In this document: in pieces, positions 45,006 to 52,998 of the stretch
Position numbering within the stretch: the first letter of the stretch is position 1
How the letters are laid out: each line of letters starts with the position of its first letter
DNA from: Leucobacter salsicius M1-8
GTDB lineage: Bacteria; Actinomycetota; Actinomycetes; Actinomycetales; Microbacteriaceae
Reading direction: 5' to 3'
DNA: 64,000 nucleotides
NCBI RefSeq assembly: GCF_000350525.1
Contig: NZ_AOCN01000015.1
Span: forward strand, 248,001 to 312,000
The notes under the pieces: model-generated
What the model saw: the letters and a program-made list of their open reading frames with translations, nothing else
Database searches by the model: none
Told to the model about the DNA's origin: nothing
Program-made: the position numbers and the translations under genes

Positions 45006-45148
45006 GATGATGTCCTTGGAGCTGCGTTGCGCCATGTTGGCGGGATGCGAAGTGTAGATGTGAGCGAGCGGGTGCTCAGAAGCTCACGAGAGCGCAACCC
45101 TCAGGGTGTGCGCAAATGAAACGAAACTGCCTAATTACTGGTGGGTCG

Positions 45149-45196
45149 TTACATGCACATTCGGCATCGCATGCCACTCATCCCGGCCATCATCAT
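45149..45196 (-). CDS. Putative 15-aa Met/Cys-rich leader peptide
   Basis: ATG-initiated ORF encoding MMMAGMSGMRCRMCM and ending in TAA, 143 nt before the winged-helix regulator. Seven of 15 residues are Met and two are Cys. TTGGGGAAACCGGC before the ATG includes a GGGGA about 7 nt away, a fair ribosome site. The composition suggests an attenuation-type leader that senses supply of sulfur amino acids, but no clear terminator/antiterminator pair could be drawn by eye. A chance ORF cannot be excluded. Confidence 0.5.
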   Translation of the reverse strand: MMMAGMSGMRCRMCM

Positions 45197-45315
45197 GCCG
45201 GTTTCCCCAATAGTCACCTCGAAGGCTGACAGGGTACGAGTGATCTCATGCATGTTGCTCAGTAAATCAAAGTGTTGCGCCGTGTGTCAAGTGTGAGTGA
45301 CCCCGGGGAATAAGA

Positions 45316-45368
45316 ATGCGCGGGTTTGTCTGCTCAATACGTGATGTAAAGCAGACAAACCCGCGCAT
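45316..45368. repeat. Palindromic intergenic repeat, copy C
   Basis: 53 nt with a perfect 19-bp stem ATGCGCGGGTTTGTCTGCT / AGCAGACAAACCCGCGCAT and a 15-nt loop. Outer sequences and total length equal copies A and B; the inner stem differs. It lies 57 nt past the upp stop codon. Confidence 0.7.
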
Positions 45369-45425
45369 ATTCACGGGGCGAGGGCGCATAGCCGAGGCGC
45401 AACCCTCGGCCCGTAACAAAACGAC

Positions 45426-46064
45426 TTAGTGGTCGACGGTGCCGTAGAGGCGGTCGCCGGCGTCGCCGAGGCCGGGCACGATGTAGGCCTTCTCGTTGAG
45501 GCCCTCGTCGAGTGCACCGAGTACGAGCGTGACGTTGCGGTCTCCCGCTGCCTCGCGAATCGCTTCGACGCCCTCGGGGGTACCGAGCACGCAGATCGCG
45601 GTCACGTCGTCGGCGCCGCGGTCAAACAAGAACTTGATCGCGCCCGCGAGTGAGCCACCGGTGGCAAGCATCGGGTCGAGCACGAAGCACTGCCGGCCAT
45701 CCACCGAGTCGGGCAGCCGCTCGGCGTAAGTAGTGGGCTGGAGGGTCTCCTCGTCGCGCGCCATGCCCAGGAACCCCACCTCGGCGGTCGGCACGAGACG
45801 CACCATACCGTCGAGCATGCCGAGGCCTGCGCGCAGAATCGGAACGACGAGCGGCCGCGGCTCGCTCAGGTGCACGCCCATGGTCTTGGCGACGGGCGTC
45901 TCGACCTCGAAGGGCTCAACTCGAACCTCGCGAGTCGCCTCGTAAGCGAGCAACGTCATGAGTTCGTCGATCAGCAGCTTGAACGTCGGCTGCGGCGTGT
46001 TCTTATCGCGCAGCACGGAAAGCTTGTGGGTGATGAGCGGATGATCCGCCACGAAAACTCGCAT
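45426..46064 (-). CDS. upp: Uracil phosphoribosyltransferase
   Basis: 212 aa. It salvages uracil to UMP with PRPP. The PRPP loop is [19 protein letters not shown] (about residues 128-146), with [13 protein letters not shown] near residue 76 and the uracil-binding C-terminus [20 protein letters not shown] 46064 is 6 nt from its -10 box TAGAAT. Divergent from tadA with only 17 bp between start codons. Confidence 0.95.
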   Translation of the reverse strand: MRVFVADHPLITHKLSVLRDKNTPQPTFKLLIDELMTLLAYEATREVRVEPFEVETPVAKTMGVHLSEPRPLVVPILRAGLGMLDGMVRLVPTAEVGFLGMARDEETLQPTTYAERLPDSVDGRQCFVLDPMLATGGSLAGAIKFLFDRGADDVTAICVLGTPEGVEAIREAAGDRNVTLVLGALDEGLNEKAYIVPGLGDAGDRLYGTVDH

Positions 46065-46069
46065 GCGCC

Positions 46070-46076
46070 TATTCTA
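46070..46076. promoter_or_regulatory. Overlapping divergent -10 boxes of upp and tadA
   Basis: TATTCTA reads TATTCT on plus (46070-46075, 6 nt before tadA GTG) and TAGAAT on minus (46076-46071, 6 nt before upp ATG). The two hexamers share five base pairs. Confidence 0.65.
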
Positions 46077-46081
46077 TTGCC

Positions 46082-46555
46082 GTGACCTTGATCCCTCCAT
46101 CAGCTTTTGAGCTCTCTGCAATGAGCCTCGCCCTCGACGCTGCCCGAGAGGCCGCGACGGCGGGTGAGGTGCCCATCGGAGCGGTCGTGTTGGGACCAGG
46201 CGGTGACGTCATTGGGCGGGGCCGTAATACCCGCGAGCAGGTTCCGGATCCCACCGGCCATGCCGAGGTTCTCGCGATTCGGGCGGCCTGCGCCGCGCGG
46301 GGCGACAGGATACTCGACGGATGCACGCTCGTCGTGACGCTCGAGCCGTGCGTGATGTGTGCCGGGGTGATGCTCGCGGCGCGCGTACCCACCGTGATCT
46401 TCGGTGCGTGGGACGCGAAGGCGGGGGCCGCAGGCAGCGTCTACGACCTGCTGCGCGACGGCCGCCTGCCGCACCCGGTGCCGCAGGTGATTGCAGGCGT
46501 ACGGCAGGCGGAGTGCGCGACGCTGCTCGAGGAGTTCTTCGCCCGGATGCGGTAG
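46082..46555 (+). CDS. tadA: tRNA-specific adenosine deaminase
   Basis: 157 aa. It deaminates A34 to inosine in tRNA-Arg(ACG). Zinc-deaminase motifs are HAEVLAIRAAC (about residues 60-70) and PCVMCAGVMLAAR (about residues 92-104). GTG start without a ribosome site, matching a leaderless mRNA. Length and motifs are standard. Confidence 0.92.
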   Translation: MTLIPPSAFELSAMSLALDAAREAATAGEVPIGAVVLGPGGDVIGRGRNTREQVPDPTGHAEVLAIRAACAARGDRILDGCTLVVTLEPCVMCAGVMLAARVPTVIFGAWDAKAGAAGSVYDLLRDGRLPHPVPQVIAGVRQAECATLLEEFFARMR

Positions 46556-46585
46556 CGGACTGCGTACTGGCCGGCTTGTGCGGGC

Positions 46586-47662
46586 CTAACTCAGCGCAGC
46601 GACCGTCACCGGGGTGTGGGTGAAGCTGACGCGCACCGTCTCTCCGGGGCTGAAAGTGAGCCCCGAATCGTGCTGCGACGCGATCTCCGTACCGTCGGGT
46701 AGCACCACCACGGTGCGACGAATCGAGCCCAGGAAGCCGCTCGTCAGCACGACCGCATCGAGCTCGCCGGCGGTGCCCAAGGTAGCCTCGAGAAGCACAT
46801 GCTCGGGCCGCACGAACGCGGTCACGCTCGGGTGCGAACGCACCGCATCGAGTCCGAGCGCGGGCAGCCGCGATCCGTGCACAATGACGTCATCGCCCGC
46901 GATGGTGGCGGCGATCCGGTTCGAAAGTCCCACGAAGTCCGCCACAAACGGTGACACCGGGCGCCGGTACAGCTCCTCGGGAGTGCCGAGCTGCGCGATC
47001 CGGCCGCCCTCCATGACCGCGACGCGGTCGGAGATGGCGAGCGCCTCCTCCTGATCGTGGGTGACGAACACGGTCGTGATGCCGAGCTCGGTCTGGATCG
47101 CCCGAATCTGGTCGCGCAGCCGCACGCGCACCTTCGCGTCGAGCGCCGAAAGCGGCTCGTCGAGGAGCAGCGCGCGCGGGCGGGTGACGAGTGCGCGTGC
47201 CAGCGCGACGCGCTGCTGCTGGCCGCCCGACAGCTCGTGCGGGTAGCGCTCGGCGAGGTGATCGAGGCCGACGATCTCGAGAATTTCGCCGACGCGCTGC
47301 GTGCGCTCCGCCTTGGCGATCTTGCGCATCGACAACCCGAACTCGACGTTGCGCGTCACGGTCAGGTGCGGAAACAGCGAGTACTGCTGAAACACCATGC
47401 CGATGTCGCGGCGGTTCACGGGCACACCCGTGACGTCCTCGCCGCCGATCAGAATGCGCCCGCCCGAGACGTCCTCGAGGCCGGCGATGCACCTCAGTGC
47501 GGTCGTCTTGCCGCATCCCGAGGGGCCGAGCAGGCAGACCAGCTCGCCGGGCTCGAGCGCGAGGTCGACGCCGTGCAGCACCGTCGTGGAGCCATACGCC
47601 TTCACAACCTGCTGCAGTTCGACGGTGGATCCCGCGGGGGAGTAGGGCTGGTTACTGGGCAC
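46586..47662 (-). CDS. ABC importer ATP-binding protein (PotA/FbpC-like)
   Basis: 358 aa. Walker A LLGPSGCGKTTALRC, signature [15 protein letters not shown], Walker B ALLLDEPLSAL and switch His VTHDQEEAL are intact, followed by a TOBE-type C-terminal domain. AAGGACCTTACAA precedes the GTG. It is the last gene of the binding protein-permease-permease-ATPase operon and overlaps the permease by 11 nt. Substrate group (polyamine, iron, thiamine or phosphonate-type) cannot be told apart here. Confidence 0.88.
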   Translation of the reverse strand: MPSNQPYSPAGSTVELQQVVKAYGSTTVLHGVDLALEPGELVCLLGPSGCGKTTALRCIAGLEDVSGGRILIGGEDVTGVPVNRRDIGMVFQQYSLFPHLTVTRNVEFGLSMRKIAKAERTQRVGEILEIVGLDHLAERYPHELSGGQQQRVALARALVTRPRALLLDEPLSALDAKVRVRLRDQIRAIQTELGITTVFVTHDQEEALAISDRVAVMEGGRIAQLGTPEELYRRPVSPFVADFVGLSNRIAATIAGDDVIVHGSRLPALGLDAVRSHPSVTAFVRPEHVLLEATLGTAGELDAVVLTSGFLGSIRRTVVVLPDGTEIASQHDSGLTFSPGETVRVSFTHTPVTVAALS

Positions 47663-48536
47663 TTGTAAGGTCCTTCAGGGTCAGAGCGTCGGTGTTCGGC
47701 ACGGGGTCCGCGCGCTTGGCGCGGCGCTTGGCACGCCGTGATCCGGATCCTCCTGCGGATCCGGTCGCACTCACGAGCAGCAGCAAGACAAACACGCCAA
47801 TGAGTGAGAGCAGCGAGACGATCACCGCGACGAACGGGTCAGATTTAGACATTTGCAGCAGGGCGACCTGCAGTGTCGTGCGGTTGAGCAGCGACGACAC
47901 CGTGAACTCGCCCAGCACAATCGCGATCGTGAGGAGCGAGGCCGCGAGCAGGCCGCGGCGCACGCCGGGAGCAATCACACGCACGAGCACCGTGCCCCAG
48001 CCAGCCCCCAGCGATCGGGCGGCCTCGGCACGCACGCGCGCATCCATACCGTGCAGGTCGGCCACGATCGCCCGATACGCGAAGGGCAGCACGAGCACAC
48101 CGTAGGCGAACGCGAGCGTCCAGACGCCCGAGCCGATGGTCTGGCCGATCACGCGGTAGATAGGGGCGAACCCGACGACGAGCACGATCGCGGGGATCGC
48201 GATGGGCAACACCGTGAGTAGATCGAGGGCCCGCTGCAGCTTGGGGAAGCGCAGGTGCACCCACACGATCGTCGGAAAGAACAGCCCGAGCATGATGACC
48301 AGGGTGACCGCGGCGAGAATGCCAGAGTTCGTGAGGCCCTGAAACAGGATGCGATACTTGCGCTCCTGCTCAGGATCGAAGAGGGCGGCCCAGTGTTCGA
48401 GGCCGTATCCGCCCGCAGTCTGGCGCAGCGTGAACTCGAGCATTGCGAGTAGTGGAATCAGAAAGACGCCGCCGATGATGCCGATGACGGTGTACGCGAT
48501 GCGGCGCGAGGGGCGACCGGGAACGCGGGCACTCAT
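47652..48536 (-). CDS. ABC importer permease, second subunit
   Basis: 294 aa with about six membrane helices and the EAA motif RAEAARSLGAGWGTVLVRVI near residue 172, as in PotC/ThiP-like permeases. ATG 48536 is chosen because it overlaps the preceding permease stop by 4 nt. The C-terminus is basic with a GSAGGSGSRRAKRRAKRA tail; a GATCCGGATC copy encodes part of it. Confidence 0.85.
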   Translation of the reverse strand: MSARVPGRPSRRIAYTVIGIIGGVFLIPLLAMLEFTLRQTAGGYGLEHWAALFDPEQERKYRILFQGLTNSGILAAVTLVIMLGLFFPTIVWVHLRFPKLQRALDLLTVLPIAIPAIVLVVGFAPIYRVIGQTIGSGVWTLAFAYGVLVLPFAYRAIVADLHGMDARVRAEAARSLGAGWGTVLVRVIAPGVRRGLLAASLLTIAIVLGEFTVSSLLNRTTLQVALLQMSKSDPFVAVIVSLLSLIGVFVLLLLVSATGSAGGSGSRRAKRRAKRADPVPNTDALTLKDLTSAQ

Positions 48537-49384
48537 GATTGCCACCTTGCTGCGCGCGCCATGAGCCGACCATACACGATCATGGCGATGGTCATCACGA
48601 TGATCATGCCGAGCGCCAGTACGCCCGCGGTAGATGCGGACGAAGCGCCGGTCTCACCGATGAGGGCGGCGCGAATTTGCAGCGGAACGATCTGCGAGCC
48701 CTGACTGATGAGGGCGGCGGCGGTCGCGTACGACGAGAACGCGTTCGCAAAGAGCAGCAGCAGCGACCCGAGAAAAGCGGGGGCGAGCACGGGTAGGCCC
48801 ACCCTCGTCCAGTAGGCGCGACTCGAGCCGCCGAGGGTGGCGACGGCCTCGGCCCAGCGCGGCTTCAGCGCCGTGACCGCGGGTAAGAAGGTGATCACCA
48901 TGAGTGGCACCTGGAAGTATAGGTACGGCAGGATCAGGCCGGGCAGCTCATACAGCCACACGCCCTCGGCGAAGATGTCGATTCCGAAGGTGTCGCGCAA
49001 AATCACGGTGACGAGGCCCTGGATGCCGATCGTCGCGATGAACGCGAATGCGAGCATAACGCCACCGAACTGGGCGAGCACCGAGCTCGCCGAGTCGACC
49101 ACGCGGCGCAGCGCTGCGGTCTCGGGAAGCGCCGCGAGCGCCCAGCACAATACGGCGCCAACGGCGGCACCGATGACGGCGGTGAGCGCGCTCACCCAGA
49201 TGCTCGCGGTAAACGCCGAGATCGTCTCGGGCGCGACGAGCACCTTGAGCTGAGTCAGCGAGAAAGTGCCGTCACTGAAAAAGCCGCTCCCAACCGCGAG
49301 CAGCGATGGGACGGCGAGAAAGAGCAGGATGTAGACGGCGAAGGGGGCAAGCCCGAGCGCCGCAGAGAACCGTTTCACAATCAC
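48533..49384 (-). CDS. ABC importer permease, first subunit
   Basis: 283 aa with about six membrane helices; the EAA-type loop is KPRWAEAVATLGGSSRAYWT near residue 176, as in PotB-like permeases. GTG start 45 nt after the binding-protein stop. It pairs with the downstream permease to form the heterodimeric channel. Confidence 0.85.
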   Translation of the reverse strand: MIVKRFSAALGLAPFAVYILLFLAVPSLLAVGSGFFSDGTFSLTQLKVLVAPETISAFTASIWVSALTAVIGAAVGAVLCWALAALPETAALRRVVDSASSVLAQFGGVMLAFAFIATIGIQGLVTVILRDTFGIDIFAEGVWLYELPGLILPYLYFQVPLMVITFLPAVTALKPRWAEAVATLGGSSRAYWTRVGLPVLAPAFLGSLLLLFANAFSSYATAAALISQGSQIVPLQIRAALIGETGASSASTAGVLALGMIIVMTIAMIVYGRLMARAARWQS

Positions 49385-49429
49385 ACAGCGTGAGTGGGCA
49401 CGGGGCGAACCCCGTGCCCACCTGGCACG

Positions 49430-50578
49430 CTACTTAACAACCGCTGCCCAGCGCTCTGCGAGGAGAGCGTTGGCGGCTTCGGTCTGCTTCTGATCGGGCG
49501 TCACCCAGTCGGCGCTGTCCGTGCCGAAGGTGGCCTGCTCGATGAGCTTCTCGTCTGCGGCACCTGCTGCCTTCAGCGCGTCAACGCGCACGGGCACTGC
49601 GTTGGCCTCGAGATAGAGGGCCTGCGCCTCATCCGAGAAGATGAACTCCTGCCACAGACGGGCTGCGGCCGGGTTCGGGGCGTCCTTGTTGATTGCCTCG
49701 TTGTAGAACGAAACGTATGCGGGGCCATCAAATACCATGGTCTCCCAACTGGGCTTGTCGGCCTTCGCCGCCACGTTGTTGAACGACCAGTCGAAGACCG
49801 CGGGGGTCTCGCCCGAGGCGATCGTTGCGGGCGTCGGGTCGAGCGTCAGGAAGTTGCCAGCCTTCTTGAGGTCTGCCACGAAGTCGACGCCGGGGCCGAA
49901 GTCGTCCATGCTGCCGCCGTTGAGGGCCGCGAGCCAGCCGACGGCGGCAAAGGCCGCGCCCGCCTGCGTCGGGTCGCCGTTGAGTACGACCGAGCCCTTG
50001 TAGTCGGCGCCGGTGAGATCGGTCAGCGCCGTCGGCTTGGGGAGCTTGTCCGAATCGTAGCCGAGCGACATGATGCCCGAGTAGTTGTTCACCCAGAGGC
50101 CGGTGGCCTCCTTGTTGGTGTCGGGAATGTCGGCCCAGGTCTCTACCTGGTACGGCGCGAACATGTCGAGGTTCTCGAGGGCGACTGCCGTACCGAGGTC
50201 GAAGACGTCGGGGGCGGTGTCCTGGCCCTTAAGGTTGTCGGCAGCCTGGATCTCCTCGGCGCTCGAAGCGTCGGGTGACGCCGAGTTCACCGTGATCTTG
50301 TACTTGTCCTCAAACGCGGCGATGATCTTGCCGTAGTTCGCCCACGTGTCGGGCAGCGCGATGACATTGAGCTGACCCTCATCTTGAGCCGCCTTGACGA
50401 GGCCGTCGAGGCCCCCGAAGTCCTTGGCGCTCGTGGCGGTGGCGGCGTCAACGCTGGTATCGCCACCCGAACCGCCCGTGTCACCTGAGCCGCCGCTCGA
50501 GCAGCTGATGAGCGAGCCTCCCAGCACAAGAGCGGTAGCAACGAGGGCGGTAGAACGGAGAATTGCACGTGACTTCAC
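49430..50578 (-). CDS. ABC importer substrate-binding lipoprotein (family 1, PotD/Fbp-like)
   Basis: 382 aa. The signal peptide (residues 1-27, SRAILRSTALVATALVLG) ends in the lipobox SLISC, followed by a Gly/Ser linker. The mature part has the family 1 pattern LVKAAQDEGQLNVIALPDTW and ANYGKIIAAFEDKYKI near residue 70. GTG 50578 follows AAGGAATTCACC; the longer frame is not supported. First gene of the four-gene operon. Confidence 0.87.
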   Translation of the reverse strand: MKSRAILRSTALVATALVLGGSLISCSSGGSGDTGGSGGDTSVDAATATSAKDFGGLDGLVKAAQDEGQLNVIALPDTWANYGKIIAAFEDKYKITVNSASPDASSAEEIQAADNLKGQDTAPDVFDLGTAVALENLDMFAPYQVETWADIPDTNKEATGLWVNNYSGIMSLGYDSDKLPKPTALTDLTGADYKGSVVLNGDPTQAGAAFAAVGWLAALNGGSMDDFGPGVDFVADLKKAGNFLTLDPTPATIASGETPAVFDWSFNNVAAKADKPSWETMVFDGPAYVSFYNEAINKDAPNPAAARLWQEFIFSDEAQALYLEANAVPVRVDALKAAGAADEKLIEQATFGTDSADWVTPDQKQTEAANALLAERWAAVVK

Positions 50579-50703
50579 GGTGAATTCCTTTCTAAAGGGA
50601 TATGGGACAACCCACGGCGGCACTGCCAACAATGCAACCGGGGCGTTATTTCAGAGCCTAACCACGTAAAGCAACCGGCGCGACACTTGCAAGGAATCAG
50701 ATG

Positions 50704-50719
50704 GTAACGACTGGGTTAC
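50704..50719. promoter_or_regulatory. Inverted repeat GTAAC-N6-GTTAC upstream of the ABC operon
   Basis: A 5-bp inverted repeat in the 258-nt gap between the binding-protein gene and the CDF gene. It is a possible operator only. Confidence 0.3.
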
Positions 50720-50785
50720 GCACACCTGAACTCAAGATCACGGGAAGGTCACGGCTCGGTGCTGTCCGTAGCGGCCAGGTGGCAC

Positions 50786-50820
50786 AAAAAATCCCCGGGC
50801 GTCGCTCGCGCCCGGGGATC
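50786..50820 (-). terminator. Rho-independent terminator of the CDF gene
   Basis: On the minus strand, ATCCCCGGGCG / CGCCCGGGGAT stem followed by TTTTTT. Confidence 0.85.
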
Positions 50821-50836
50821 TCAGATAACCAAAGGG

Positions 50837-51799
50837 TCAGTCGCTCGAGAGCATGACGATCGAACTCGTCGAGGGGGTGTCGGCGTTGGGGTCGAGATAG
50901 ATATCGGGCTCGAGATAGATGACCTTCGCTGCCGGTACCGCGCGGCGCACGCGCCGCTCGGCGAGGTTCACGATGACCGACACCTCGCTCATCGTGGCGA
51001 GCGGGTTGACGTCGATCTTCGCACCCACCATGAACTCGTCGGGGCTGAGGTACAGCGTCTTCATATGGATGACGCGACCGACGTCTTTCGAATCGACCAG
51101 AGCGGCCTCGATCTTTGCGACATCCTCATCGCTGGCACCCTCGCCCACGAGCAGGCTCTTGACCTCGATGCCCACCACGAACGCGACCACGATCAGCAGC
51201 ACGCCGATCACGACGGTCGCGATGCCGTCGAACAGGCCGTTGCCGGTGAGCACGGTGAGCCCCACCCCGAAGAATGCGATCGTCAGGCCGACGAGGGCCG
51301 CGAAGTCCTCGAGCAGCACGACGGGGAGCTCGGGTGCCTTCGATTCCTTGATGAAGCGTCCCCACGAACGCCGGCCCTTGAGCGGGCGGCTCTCACGCAC
51401 CGCGGTGCGCAGCGAGAAACTTTCGAGCACGATCGCGATAACGAGCACAGCGAGCGGCAGCCACCACATCTCGAGCATGTGTGGTTCGCGAATCTTCGCG
51501 ATGCCCTCATAGATGGAGAACACGCCACCGACCGAGAACAACACGATCGCCACGACAAACGCGTAGACGTAGCGCACGCGGCCGTACCCGAAGGGGTGCG
51601 CCGCGTCTGCAGGCTGCTGGGCGCGCTTGTTACCGAGCAACAGCAGTAGCTGGTTGCCCGAATCGGCGAGCGAGTGCACGCCCTCGGCCAGCATCGAAGA
51701 TGAACCAGAGATCGCCCACGCCGCGAACTTCGCGATCGCGATACCCACGTTCGCGAGAAACGCCGCGATGATTGCCTTACTGCCGCCTGACGCGCTCAT
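50837..51799 (-). CDS. Cation diffusion facilitator (CDF) family metal exporter
   Basis: 320 aa with about six membrane helices. The metal site on helix 2 reads SMLAEGVHSLADSGNQLLLL (about residues 34-53, H-x3-D), with the partner on helix 5 (GNGLFDGIATVVIGVLLIV), and a cytoplasmic C-terminal domain. It exports zinc or similar divalent metals against protons. GGGAGCATCTGAATC precedes the ATG. It belongs to the group with an HPFGYGR motif after helix 2. Confidence 0.9.
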   Translation of the reverse strand: MSASGGSKAIIAAFLANVGIAIAKFAAWAISGSSSMLAEGVHSLADSGNQLLLLLGNKRAQQPADAAHPFGYGRVRYVYAFVVAIVLFSVGGVFSIYEGIAKIREPHMLEMWWLPLAVLVIAIVLESFSLRTAVRESRPLKGRRSWGRFIKESKAPELPVVLLEDFAALVGLTIAFFGVGLTVLTGNGLFDGIATVVIGVLLIVVAFVVGIEVKSLLVGEGASDEDVAKIEAALVDSKDVGRVIHMKTLYLSPDEFMVGAKIDVNPLATMSEVSVIVNLAERRVRRAVPAAKVIYLEPDIYLDPNADTPSTSSIVMLSSD

Positions 51800-51905
51800 G
51801 ATTCAGATGCTCCCTTGAATACTGCCTCGATGGGGCCAGTCTACGACGCAGCGGCTGTGCACGGCGGCATGCACCATTTCGGCTGCGGGGTGTCGCGGCC
51901 ACTCC

Positions 51906-51911
51906 TAAACT
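51906..51911 (+). promoter_or_regulatory. -10 box TAAACT of proC
   Basis: Six nt before GTG 51918; leaderless arrangement. Confidence 0.55.
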
Positions 51912-51917
51912 GGGGGC

Positions 51918-52781
51918 GTGACCGAATCAACTGCCTCCGCGCCCTCCGCCGTCTCGCTACCCCGTACCGCCATGATTGGGGTCGGCTCGATGGGTGGCGC
52001 GATCCTCTCGGGCCTCATGGCCCCCGGGATCCGGATCGCCCTGCCCATCACCGTGACCACCCAGTCCGCGCTAAGCGCCGCTTCGCGCGCCGTCGAAGAG
52101 CGCGTGGTCGCGCTCGCCGCAGAGACCCATCCCGACGCGAACCGGGACGCGGTGCGCGGCGCGGGGCTTGTGATTCTCGGGGTGAAGCCGTGGCTGATTC
52201 ACGACGTCGTGCGCGAGATCGCCGCGGATCTCGAGCCGGGCACAGTGCTCGTGAGCGTCGCGGCCGGCGTGACGAGTGCGAGCATCGAGGCGCTCCTGCC
52301 CGCGGGCATTGCGGTCGTGCGGGCCATGCCCAACACGCCGTCACACATTGGGTTCGGCATGACCGGCATCGCTGGTGGCGCGACCGCCGCACCCGCCGAC
52401 GTCGAACTCGCACGGGCGCTCTTCGCCACCGTGGGCGAGGTAATCGAGGTGGGCGAAGCGCAAATCAATGACGTTGCTGCGGTATCCGGATCAGGCCCGG
52501 CGTACGTCTTCTTGTACGCCGAGCACATGATTGCAGCCGCCGAGCGCCGCGGCTTCACTCCCGAGCAGGCCCGGCTGCTGGTACAGCAGACGCTCGTGGG
52601 GTCGGCCGAGCTGCTGGCCCGCAGCGACGACGGCCCAGCGCAGCTGCGTCGCAACGTGACGAGCCCAAAGGGGACGACGGAGCGAGCGATCGAGGTGCTG
52701 CAGGGCGACGACTGGGGTGCCCTGTTTGATCGGGCGCTCGCGGCGAATGTGCAGCGCTCAGAGGAGCTTGAGGGCGCGTAG
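51918..52781 (+). CDS. proC: Pyrroline-5-carboxylate reductase
   Basis: 287 aa. It makes proline from pyrroline-5-carboxylate with NAD(P)H. The nucleotide fold starts AMIGVGSMGGAILSGLM (about residues 17-33), with VVRAMPNTPSHIGFGMTGIA in the middle and the P5CR signature AAVSGSGPAYVFLYAEHMI and LRRNVTSPKGTTERAIEVL near the end. A GATCCGGATC copy lies near its start (52028). Confidence 0.93.
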   Translation: MTESTASAPSAVSLPRTAMIGVGSMGGAILSGLMAPGIRIALPITVTTQSALSAASRAVEERVVALAAETHPDANRDAVRGAGLVILGVKPWLIHDVVREIAADLEPGTVLVSVAAGVTSASIEALLPAGIAVVRAMPNTPSHIGFGMTGIAGGATAAPADVELARALFATVGEVIEVGEAQINDVAAVSGSGPAYVFLYAEHMIAAAERRGFTPEQARLLVQQTLVGSAELLARSDDGPAQLRRNVTSPKGTTERAIEVLQGDDWGALFDRALAANVQRSEELEGA

Positions 52782-52810
52782 CCGAACGCCCATGCGCGTA
52801 GCCAAAAACA

Positions 52811-52840
52811 AGAAAACCCCCGCGAGCGCGGGGGTTTTCT
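52811..52840. terminator. Bidirectional terminator after proC
   Basis: Perfect stem AGAAAACCCCCGC / GCGGGGGTTTTCT with a 4-nt loop and A and T runs on the two sides. Confidence 0.88.
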
Positions 52841-52846
52841 GTTCAG

Positions 52847-52917
52847 AGGGACCGACGGGAATCGAACCCGCATTCTTTGCTTGGGAAGCAAATGTCTTAC
52901 CACTAGACGACGATCCC
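52847..52917 (-). tRNA. tRNA-Gly (CCC)
   Basis: 71 nt. Acceptor stem GGGATCG/CGGTCCC, D-stem with TCTAGTGGTAAGA, anticodon stem TTTGC/GCAAA with loop TTCCCAA (anticodon CCC), and T-loop GGTTCGATTCC. Confidence 0.92.
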
Positions 52918-52998
52918 GAAACCGGGAGTGGCGCTGGCGCCGCCCCAACTATAGCAGTTAGGAGCGGTGCCTCGCGCACCCCCGAGATCGAGGTAAAA

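Larger units (their letters stand above)
45006..45425. other. 420-nt intergenic region upstream of the winged-helix regulator
   Basis: It holds the leader ORF (45149-45196), possible hairpins between that ORF and the regulator (GTGAGC 45060-45065 with GCTCAC 45082-45087) and palindromic repeat copy C (45316-45368). The rest shows nothing I can name and is more A/T-rich than the coding sequence. Confidence 0.7.

Noticed and set aside
46586-50578. Naming the four-gene ABC importer as polyamine, iron or thiamine specific
   Set aside because: Binding-protein residues that would separate these classes could not be read with confidence and no riboswitch or metabolic neighbour decides it.
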